Source: Massilia soli
GTDB lineage: Bacteria; Pseudomonadota; Gammaproteobacteria; Burkholderiales; Burkholderiaceae_D
NCBI RefSeq assembly: GCF_016809835.1
Contig: NZ_JAFBIL020000005.1
Coordinates: 372,001 to 436,000 of the forward strand
Direction: 5' to 3'
Length of the DNA: 64,000 bases
Position numbers and translations under genes: made by a program. This document shows, one piece after another, positions 15,498 through 21,301 of the stretch (position 1 is its first letter; every line of letters begins with the position of its first letter). The notes under the pieces were generated by a model. That model saw nothing but the letters and a program-made list of their open reading frames with translations, searched no databases and was not told the origin of the DNA.

Positions 15498-16073
15498 ATG
15501 GTCGAGGCCACGCTATGGGGAATGTCGAAATCCGAATGGGATTTATACGCAGTTTTTGGCACACTGCTCTCAGCCGTTGCCTCCTTACTCGCAGTTGTTG
15601 TGGCTTTGTATTTAGCAAACCGCTCATCAGGGCACACGGCGTTAGTGACAATCCATCCAATTATTCAGTTAAACGGGCCTAAATATCAAACTCAAGAACG
15701 CTTTATCCAGATTACGGTTGTGAACACTGGCGAGCGACCCATTCGAATCGAGCAGATCGGGTGGCGGGTTGGAATCGCCCGAAAGGCGCACGCGATCCAA
15801 ACATTCGACCAATCATCAAGTGCAAAGTTACCGACAGAGCTTTCGCATGGGCAAAGCGCTCGCTGGTCCATTCCGACTGATCATAGCTCGGGTGCTTCAT
15901 GGGAGTCAGACATCGCCGCGAAGCTTCTGCATGACTCAGGCGTTCTTGGGGTTTGGAGCTTCCGCGCGTTCGTTTACACGTCAGTCGGACGGACATTCTT
16001 TGCGCGGCCCGGTTCAGTCATCAAAGCCCGGCTAACTCAAGCACTCAGAGATTATCGTGATTCAATCAACTAG
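15498..16073 (+). CDS. Single-pass membrane protein with a cytoplasmic or periplasmic beta domain
   Basis: 191 residues. One membrane helix near the N-terminus (about 15-37, LYAVFGTLLSAVASLLAVVV) is followed by a beta-rich domain starting HTALVTIHPIIQLNG, with an Ig-like rhythm (FIQITVVNTGERPIRIEQIGW). GGGAA precedes the ATG; an internal ATG at 15522 is the alternative. It is the last rightward accessory gene before the leftward late operon, so it is probably expressed independently in the lysogen. Similar membrane-plus-beta-domain proteins are common as unnamed prophage cargo. No function is assigned. Confidence 0.62.
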   Translation: MVEATLWGMSKSEWDLYAVFGTLLSAVASLLAVVVALYLANRSSGHTALVTIHPIIQLNGPKYQTQERFIQITVVNTGERPIRIEQIGWRVGIARKAHAIQTFDQSSSAKLPTELSHGQSARWSIPTDHSSGASWESDIAAKLLHDSGVLGVWSFRAFVYTSVGRTFFARPGSVIKARLTQALRDYRDSIN

Positions 16074-16113
16074 CATCTTATCTATCAGTGTAAATAGTCG
16101 GTAAGTTTAGCCA

Positions 16114-16263
16114 TCATTCCTCCGGCTTCTCAGCCAAGGTTGCGACCAGCAGCGCGACCGCCGCCTCAAGCCGCTGGTAGTACGCCAGGCGATCGCGGCT
16201 GATCATCTCCATTGGCGATGTGTCATCTTCGCCATGAAGGCGCAAGGTCATGATGTCGGTCAC
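16114..16263 (-). CDS. Small hypothetical protein at the end of the lysis operon
   Basis: 49 residues from a GTG that overlaps the stop of the spanin gene (GTGA): MTDIMTLRLHGEDDTSPMEM, then a helix LAYYQRLEAAVALLVATLAE. Its GGAGGA end overlaps a further tiny frame of ten residues (16086-16118), which is probably not a gene. It is the last gene of the leftward late transcript. Unknown role. Confidence 0.5.
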   Translation of the reverse strand: MTDIMTLRLHGEDDTSPMEMISRDRLAYYQRLEAAVALLVATLAEKPEE

Positions 16264-16499
16264 AGGCAGCCGGCCAGCGCCGCCTCAAGCAACCCTTCGT
16301 ACTTGAAGTGCAGCGGCGTGTCGCGCGCGATCGCCAGTACCTTTTCGCCATTGCTGGCGCCGGGCCCGAGCGTCAGCGCCTCAAACGCCGGCTTGATCGG
16401 CATCGCCAAAATGCATTTCGTGTAGACCGGGATCTTCACTTCTTGCGTGACGGGCTTGGTGGCGCATCCGGCCAGCAGCAGAACGAGTAGCCATTTCAT
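16260..16499 (-). CDS. Rz1-like outer-membrane spanin lipoprotein
   Basis: 79 residues with signal and lipobox LLLAGC at the very start (MKWLLVLLLAGCATKPVTQ), then a short Pro-containing periplasmic region. It begins overlapping the end of the Rz-like gene, as o-spanin genes do. In the family, the o-spanin lipoprotein joins the i-spanin across the periplasm to fuse inner and outer membranes in the last step of lysis. The protein is longer and less proline-rich than lambda Rz1, so the call rests on lipobox plus position. Confidence 0.68.
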   Translation of the reverse strand: MKWLLVLLLAGCATKPVTQEVKIPVYTKCILAMPIKPAFEALTLGPGASNGEKVLAIARDTPLHFKYEGLLEAALAGCL

Positions 16500-16894
16500 C
16501 GGATCGCCTCCAGAATGTCATTCACCACGGGCATGGCCTCGTCGCAGGTATTGGCCGTCGCCGCTCGATTGCGCGCCACTGCATCGTCATAGCGCCGCCC
16601 GTTGGCGACTGCCAGATCGAGCGCCACCTTGCCGCGCTGCTCAGCGCCCCGCTTCTGTTCGGCCAGCGCCTCGACGGCGTTGTTCTGCTCGCGGATTGCC
16701 GTTTGATATTGCGCGCTGATTTCACGCTCAGCCTTCAGGTCGACGATCGCCTGGTCGCGGTCATGCGCCGCCATGTACCAGCCGTGCCCGAGGAAGGCGC
16801 ACAGGGCCAGCGACAGGACGGCCAGCGCGATTGCGCCGATCTTCCAGATGCCGCCGACCATTGCGCCGGCAGCTGTGGTTAGGATGTTCATCAT
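16496..16894 (-). CDS. Rz-like inner-membrane spanin (DUF2514 type)
   Basis: About 132 residues. An N-terminal membrane helix (IGAIALAVLSLALCAFLGHGW) is followed by a long helical periplasmic region with heptads (AIVDLKAEREISAQYQTAI, then NNAVEALAEQKRGAEQRG), the design of i-spanins. Two adjacent ATGs are possible; the first overlaps the endolysin stop (ATGA), and GAGGAA lies just upstream. It acts with the following lipoprotein after the endolysin has degraded the wall. Confidence 0.75.
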   Translation of the reverse strand: MMNILTTAAGAMVGGIWKIGAIALAVLSLALCAFLGHGWYMAAHDRDQAIVDLKAEREISAQYQTAIREQNNAVEALAEQKRGAEQRGKVALDLAVANGRRYDDAVARNRAATANTCDEAMPVVNDILEAIR

Positions 16895-17406
16895 TTCCTC
16901 GTAAGGCAGATTTCGATGGCGCGCATGCGGCGCAGGACTAGACCCTTGACCGGCATAAGCGCTCGCTTGTATGTGCCGTCCGGCTGTCGGACGCTGATCC
17001 ACGCCTTGTTCCAGGCAAACAGCGCCGTGCAGGAGCCGGCGACATCACCCTGATTGGCAAGCCTCGCCATAGTCGACCCGCAGAAGCCTTGCACGCCCAC
17101 GTTGTAAGCCGCGTCGACGAAAGCGATGCGCTGGCCCACCGTGAGCCGCGACATCGGCAGGCACTTGTCGACGCCCTCGGCATGGCGTGCGAGATCGCGG
17201 TCGAGCTGGCGGTTGCACTCTGCCGGCGTGTAGACCTTGCCCCACATTGCGTTTTCGGTTGCGCCGTCGCAGTAGGTAAGCACTCCAGCGATGTCTCGGT
17301 AAGTCTTGAGCTCCCTGCCCTCTTGCGCTGGCGTGAAAATCAGCAGCGCAGCGGCGGTAGCGGTGCCGACGATGGCTGTGAGGCTGCGGATGTTCGGCTT
17401 ATTCAT
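16891..17406 (-). CDS. GH24 endolysin with N-terminal SAR segment
   Basis: 171 residues. The catalytic triad of T4-type lysozymes is present with canonical spacing: Glu29 (AQEGRELKTY), Asp38 (YRDIAG) and Thr44 (VLTYCDG). FVDAAYNVG is the conserved helix. The first 25 residues are weakly hydrophobic and rich in Ala/Thr/Gly (SLTAIVGTATAAALLIF), typical of signal-arrest-release endolysins that reach the periplasm by Sec and are activated when released from the membrane. It cleaves the glycan strand of peptidoglycan. Its ATG overlaps the holin stop. Confidence 0.9.
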   Translation of the reverse strand: MNKPNIRSLTAIVGTATAAALLIFTPAQEGRELKTYRDIAGVLTYCDGATENAMWGKVYTPAECNRQLDRDLARHAEGVDKCLPMSRLTVGQRIAFVDAAYNVGVQGFCGSTMARLANQGDVAGSCTALFAWNKAWISVRQPDGTYKRALMPVKGLVLRRMRAIEICLTRK

Positions 17407-17620
17407 CGCTCAACTCCTTCTGCGCCACGACGCGTGCCGCCATTGCCGCCAGCGTGATGACCGCGCAGCCAATGGCAAACACGCCAGGCGGGATCGAGTC
17501 CGGCTTCGTGATGGCGACGTAGACCTCTGCCGCCGTCAGGGCGAGCGCGAGTGCGCTGAACTTCAGGCTCAAAGCCTTTTTCGCGATCAATTTCCAATCG
17601 CTTACGAGATGAATGTTCAT
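17403..17620 (-). CDS. Holin (two membrane segments)
   Basis: 73 residues starting MNIHLVSDWKLIAKKALSLK, the usual beginning of a large family of small phage holins. Two membrane segments follow (about 24-40, FSALALALTAAEVYVAI, and 47-66, VFAIGCAVITLAAMAARVVA), with a short charged tail. It should form the timed lesion or depolarise the membrane and so trigger the SAR endolysin encoded next. It overlaps both neighbours by 4 bases. Confidence 0.8.
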
Positions 17621-17883
17621 TTGCCGCCCCAGAAGTTAGTTCCCTTGGCGCCAGTCTTGCCAGTCGCCCCGGTATCGCCGTCCTCGCCGGCGGGCCCGCG
17701 CCTGCCGGTCTCGCCCTTTTCTCCGACGCCGTCAGCGCCGGCCGCGCCTTGTGCCCCGGCTGGGCCGACTGGTCCGCGCTCGACGACTGGCGGATAGATA
17801 TAGGCGACGACCAGCATCGCAGCCGCCACGCCAAGGAAGATGCGCAGGAGTGCCCAGAACCATCTAGACCATGCGGTTTTCAA
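17617..17883 (-). CDS. Membrane-anchored collagen-like protein in the lysis cassette
   Basis: 88 residues from a TTG that overlaps the preceding stop (TTGA), with GGAGG nine bases upstream. One membrane helix (about residues 7-27, WFWALLRIFLGVAAAMLVVAY) is followed by PPVVERG and about 14 uninterrupted Gly-X-Y triplets (GPVGPAGAQGAAGADG, GEKGETGRRGPAGEDG), ending NFWGGK. Gly-X-Y repeats fold as a collagen-type triple helix, so a trimeric periplasmic rod is predicted. Such repeats are usual in phage fibres, not between holin and XhlA-like genes. Upstream in-frame extension would overlap the XhlA-like gene and is unlikely. Confidence 0.72.
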   Translation of the reverse strand: MKTAWSRWFWALLRIFLGVAAAMLVVAYIYPPVVERGPVGPAGAQGAAGADGVGEKGETGRRGPAGEDGDTGATGKTGAKGTNFWGGK

Positions 17884-18092
17884 TGGATTTGCCCTCCGAT
17901 GACCTTGTTGGCGATCCAAACGACCATGCTGATGACGGCGGCGCCCAGCGTCATCACGCCCCACTTGAGCGCCTTGTCGCGTTCGGCTTGGATGGCCTTG
18001 ATCTTGTCATTCGCTTCTTCAAGATCGTTTTCAAGCGCCGTCTGCCGCAAGATCAGAAGGGCAATTTGCGTTTCGTTTGACTGGACTGTCAT
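17880..18092 (-). CDS. XhlA-like coiled-coil membrane protein
   Basis: 70 residues. An amphipathic coiled coil (LRQTALENDLEEANDKIKAI) is followed by a C-terminal membrane helix (WGVMTLGAAVISMVVWIANKV). The arrangement matches the hemolysin-XhlA family of holin-associated proteins. It is the first gene of the lysis group, located just after a terminator, and its stop overlaps the TTG of the collagen-like gene. It may be an antiholin or holin partner. Confidence 0.65.
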   Translation of the reverse strand: MTVQSNETQIALLILRQTALENDLEEANDKIKAIQAERDKALKWGVMTLGAAVISMVVWIANKVIGGQIH

Positions 18093-18115
18093 GAGTTTCC
18101 TTCGGTGCGGGCGTT

Positions 18116-18138
18116 AAAAAACCCGCTCATGGCGGGTT
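18116..18138 (-). terminator. Intrinsic terminator before the lysis genes
   Basis: Minus-strand AACCCGC-CATGA-GCGGGTT followed by T's (A run 18116-18121 on plus). The stop codon of the preceding gene lies inside the hairpin. It would limit transcription into the lysis cassette unless antiterminated. Confidence 0.75.
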
Positions 18139-18384
18139 GTGTGATGCGACTTTATCTCTGAGCTTCCGGTACGCGTCTTCGCAGTGCGTGGGGCCATCCC
18201 ACAGGCTGAACACCGCGTTGATCACTGCCCGGTAGTAGGTGTATGGCCTCAGATGCCCGAGTCGCCCGCAGCGCGCCGAGAATGTCTCGTGCGCCCACGT
18301 GTTCTCGCTGAACGGGTTGCAGCACAGGTTGAACAACTGGGACAGCGTGTTGCCGATTTGCGAGATACCGTGCTTGAGGCCCAT
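18127..18384 (-). CDS. Conserved phage protein of unknown function
   Basis: 85 residues: MGLKHGISQIGNTLSQLFNL, then NPFSENTWAHETFSARCGRLG and RPYTYYRAVINAVF. Cys/Trp/Tyr-rich with no membrane segment. I recall similar small proteins in phages of Burkholderiales between tail-fibre and lysis genes, but no function. It follows the tail-fibre-assembly-like gene by 8 bases. Confidence 0.6.
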   Translation of the reverse strand: MGLKHGISQIGNTLSQLFNLCCNPFSENTWAHETFSARCGRLGHLRPYTYYRAVINAVFSLWDGPTHCEDAYRKLRDKVASHNPP

Positions 18385-18392
18385 TGCTGCTC

Positions 18393-18890
18393 CTACGGGT
18401 TGAGTGCTGCGGCGCGCGCCCATGCGGCATTGAATCCGGCTTCGTCGTAGCCGATTGCCTGCCACAGTTGCGCAACGAGGTAATTGTCGCGGCGAGCGGT
18501 CAGCGCCTTCGCCCAGTACGCGCGAGCCTTTGCCCCGTCCGCTCCGGTCATGCTGTCAAGGATCGCCTGCACCGTGTCGAGTTTGGCGTCCTCGATCAGT
18601 ACGAGCTGCAGATTGAGCATCGGGACGGATTCTGCAATCTTGGCTGCCGCCTCCTCCGGCGTCTCGTCGCGCAGGGTCCATGTCTGCATCCATTCGCCAT
18701 CGAGCTGAACGGGCATGCCAGGGACTGCTACTTGCCCCGGGCCAGCTGCCGGGTCGACCTGAGCGACCGGGAAAACGCCGTGATACGCCAGATCCTCGTC
18801 GGTGATCACGTCCGAGAAGAGAACGTTCAGGCCGGAGCGGATTTCGCTATGGTCAGCGAAGACTGTTTGTGATGCTGGGTGAATGTACAT
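18393..18890 (-). CDS. Tail-fibre-assembly-like protein
   Basis: 165 residues. The N-terminal half is beta-type (MYIHPASQTVFADHSEI, then VFPVAQVDPAAGPGQ); the second half is helical (DAKLDTVQAILDSMTGADG, GYDEAGFNAAWARAAAL). The order short beta domain, LRDETPEEAAAK, then helical tail matches phage proteins annotated as tail-fibre assembly chaperones or tail-fibre-associated proteins. Position directly after the glycine-rich fibre gene fits a chaperone or tip role. Confidence 0.55.
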   Translation of the reverse strand: MYIHPASQTVFADHSEIRSGLNVLFSDVITDEDLAYHGVFPVAQVDPAAGPGQVAVPGMPVQLDGEWMQTWTLRDETPEEAAAKIAESVPMLNLQLVLIEDAKLDTVQAILDSMTGADGAKARAYWAKALTARRDNYLVAQLWQAIGYDEAGFNAAWARAAALNP

Positions 18891-18899
18891 GCGATTCCC

Positions 18900-19694
18900 T
18901 TATTCGTTCGCTGTGCGGGTTGATGGGTAGGAGCGGCCAGCGCCGCTAATCCAGCGGAAGCTGCCGGGTTTGCCGGGGCGCCCCGGCTCTGTGATTAAGC
19001 CGCCGTCTACCGTCCAGCCAGCGCCACCACCCGCGCCATTGGTGTTGGTGCCGCTGCCATTGCCGCCGTCACTACCACTCGTATTGCCTGCTGCTCCATT
19101 GGCGCCCTGGCCCTTTACGCCAACGCCCCCGCCATCGCCGCCGTCGTCTAGAGGGGAGGATGACTGCCTTGCGCCACCTCCGCCACCTCCGCCTCCACTG
19201 CCGGCGGTAGCGGTGGGCATCGCGCCGGTGCCTCCATTACCCGAATATCCGCCAGCGCCGCCACCGCCGCCGCCGTTGGAATCATCGGAGAATGGATATG
19301 AACTGCCGCCGCCCCCGCCATTGCCGCCCCCGACAGAGGACGAAAGCGCGAAGGCAGAACTGAAAATTACGGTTCCGCCCCGCGAAAGCGTGGTGTGCGC
19401 TCCAGCGGAGGCGGGGCCAAAGTCATTTATACCTGCGCTACCAGCCCCCACCACTAGAATCAGGACTTCATTTGGAACAACTGGCAGGAGGGGAATTGTG
19501 TAGCGAAGGTCTCCGCCTTTCCCCGCGTATGTGTGCCCGCCGCCCATGCCGCCCTGAACTGCGACACACGACCAGAAGTAGGTATCTGGAGCAACGGTGA
19601 TGTTGTAGGTTCCCGCGACGAGATATTCACCTTGCCCGATGACATCCTTGGTTGCGGCCGCGCCAGCCGTCATGCGAAATGTGGTGCGGTCCAT
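18900..19694 (-). CDS. Glycine-rich tail-tip adhesin
   Basis: 264 residues. An N-terminal folded domain (about 1-110) begins MDRTTFRMTAGAAATKDVIG and contains TYAGKGGDLRYTIPLL. It is followed by a region of Gly blocks (GGGNGGGGGSSY, GGGGGGAGGYSGNGG, GGGGGGGGARQ, GQGANGAAGN) and a short C-terminal cap. Repeated Gly-rich motifs of this type build polyglycine-II sandwiches in the receptor-binding adhesins of T-even-like phages, with specificity set by loops between them. Recognising host surface molecules is therefore likely; the receptor is unknown. Confidence 0.72.
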   Translation of the reverse strand: MDRTTFRMTAGAAATKDVIGQGEYLVAGTYNITVAPDTYFWSCVAVQGGMGGGHTYAGKGGDLRYTIPLLPVVPNEVLILVVGAGSAGINDFGPASAGAHTTLSRGGTVIFSSAFALSSSVGGGNGGGGGSSYPFSDDSNGGGGGGAGGYSGNGGTGAMPTATAGSGGGGGGGGARQSSSPLDDGGDGGGVGVKGQGANGAAGNTSGSDGGNGSGTNTNGAGGGAGWTVDGGLITEPGRPGKPGSFRWISGAGRSYPSTRTANE

Positions 19695-19695
19695 G

Positions 19696-20388
19696 TTAGT
19701 TCACGAAGTTAGGCGCGACCGTCAGGCGCCACCGCACGCCGCCGTTCTTGGTGCTAAACATCAGCATGTGCGTCTTGCCAGTGGCTAGCGTCGGCATGAC
19801 ATCGTTCGCCACCTTGACCGATGCCGGAAGGGCGATACTGCCGCCGTCAAGCTGGAGTTCGAGCGTGAAGCTTGCTCCGGTGCTCGGCACATTCGAGATC
19901 GTCAGGGTTGATGCGGTGCTGATAGTCTTGGTGAAGTAGTCGGCGAGCGCCAGGTTAATGTCGAGTGCGGCCACCGCGACGGGATCGAACGTCGACGATC
20001 GGGCGATTGCCCGCCAGTTGGTCGAATCGAGGGACGGGTCAGTCGTTCCAGCGCCAGCCGTCTTGCGTCGATAGGTCTGCAGGGACAGCGGGCTCATAGC
20101 CGCCTGGTACTGCGAATAAGTAGTGCCACTCACCCACAGCGGCGCATTTGCGGCGAACACTGCAGCTTCAGCAGCGGCAGCGGCGGCACTTGCAGAAGAA
20201 CCAGCCGCAGTCGCACTGGCGAAGGCGTCGACCGCATTCGCGTAGACGTTTGTTGCGAGAGCGCCGAATTGCGCAACCGCCGCGATTAGCCATGTGATGA
20301 AAGCATCGACCCTGCCAGCGAATGTGGCGCGGTCTCCCCGCTGTGGCCCGTCTGGTGGTGGCGTGATGGTCGGCGGAGTATTAGCCAT
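19696..20388 (-). CDS. Tail fibre/tip protein
   Basis: 230 residues. MANTPPTITPPPDGPQRGD is followed by a helical Ala-rich stalk (ASATAAGSSASAAAAAAEAA, about 70-90), then LWVSGTTYSQYQAAMSPLSL, a carbohydrate-binding-like or spacer motif common in phage fibres, and a beta-rich C-terminus. The N-terminal FITWLIAAVAQFG helix is usual in fibre attachment regions of siphophages. It is translationally linked with its neighbours (8-base overlap upstream, 1-base gap downstream). Probably a short central or side fibre. Confidence 0.6.
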   Translation of the reverse strand: MANTPPTITPPPDGPQRGDRATFAGRVDAFITWLIAAVAQFGALATNVYANAVDAFASATAAGSSASAAAAAAEAAVFAANAPLWVSGTTYSQYQAAMSPLSLQTYRRKTAGAGTTDPSLDSTNWRAIARSSTFDPVAVAALDINLALADYFTKTISTASTLTISNVPSTGASFTLELQLDGGSIALPASVKVANDVMPTLATGKTHMLMFSTKNGGVRWRLTVAPNFVN

Positions 20389-21301
20389 TGAGAATTCCTT
20401 GGACGGTTAGGGAGAGAATGCAATGTGTGGGGTGGTCGTACGAGAGTTCTCCGCTTGCCAGCCCGAAGCGACGAAGGCCGCGCAGATCATCTTTGCTAGA
20501 GGCCATCCAGAATGCAGGGATGTCGAGCATCGCTTCCATAGTCGAGAGAACGCGGTTGGCGTCGGCCCGATCAACGAGTGCGGTCAGGCTAAGATCGGTC
20601 GTCGCCTTTCGGCGGACAATCTTGGTGACGCCTAAATCGTCGGTTTTTATGTAGCTGTACGTCTTTGGCTTGGCCTTGGCGCCCTGCAAAACAGGTCCGA
20701 AGTTGATCAGGCTGCCGATGGCGACGACGCCGCACTTCACCGGGGTTGAGCTGGAGAGCGTGTATGTCAGTTCGGCGCTGTTGTACTGCTCAATTCCGCT
20801 AAGCAGCAGGTCGGTTCGTGGGGAGAACGGGTCGAAGAAATACTCGTCATAGTCCGAAGGCTCAGACCCTTCCAGTGAGCCGGAGTAGGAATAGACGACA
20901 TTTCCGCTCGGCGAATCCTTCACCGTTACCGCGATCGTGCTGGCGTCAAGGCCATCGAAATATAGGTCGGTGAATGCTCCTGGCTGCATCACCACAGTTA
21001 GCGGGACCGACAGCGTTGTCTGCGTGCTGATCTCGGCGTCGAACATGGCCCAGCGATTCGTCGGACCATAATCGGTCCAGTAAATCACTGCGCCGCTTCG
21101 GTTGCGGATGTCGGTCGGGTCGCGATTCACATTACCGGCGAGTTGACTTTGATATACCCGGTGCGTGACAGGACTGATGCAAAATTCACCATTTGAAAAG
21201 GTTGCGCCGCTGGTCCAGGCCGGATAATCATTCTCCGGCGCGGTGCTGCTGATCACCATCGCGGTTGAGATGGTGATGGGCTTAAGTGCGCTTAGGGTCA
21301 T
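20381..21301 (-). CDS. Tail-tip structural protein
   Basis: 306 residues, mostly beta. It contains YPAWTSGATFSNGEFCISP (a carbohydrate-binding-module-like motif) near the N-terminus and a C-terminal domain with LTALVDRADANRVLSTMEAM, like distal tail or baseplate components. The ATG overlaps the tape-measure stop (ATGA). It is the only mid-sized tail protein after the tape measure. No lambda-J-like hub is present, so this protein may form the tail end. Confidence 0.6.
   Translation of the reverse strand: MTLSALKPITISTAMVISSTAPENDYPAWTSGATFSNGEFCISPVTHRVYQSQLAGNVNRDPTDIRNRSGAVIYWTDYGPTNRWAMFDAEISTQTTLSVPLTVVMQPGAFTDLYFDGLDASTIAVTVKDSPSGNVVYSYSGSLEGSEPSDYDEYFFDPFSPRTDLLLSGIEQYNSAELTYTLSSSTPVKCGVVAIGSLINFGPVLQGAKAKPKTYSYIKTDDLGVTKIVRRKATTDLSLTALVDRADANRVLSTMEAMLDIPAFWMASSKDDLRGLRRFGLASGELSYDHPTHCILSLTVQGILNG

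Noticed and set aside
16086-16118. Ten-residue frame after GGAGGA at the end of the lysis operon
   Set aside because: Too short to judge; the good ribosome site may be incidental to the end of the preceding gene.
17640-17790. Repeat array in the collagen-like gene resembling a CRISPR or satellite
   Set aside because: The periodicity is nine bases from Gly-X-Y codons within a coding frame; no conserved repeat-spacer structure. No CRISPR array was found in the window.
18970-19503. Proline-rich 177-codon plus-strand frame
   Set aside because: It is the complement of the Gly-rich adhesin (GGN codons read as NCC), not an independent protein.
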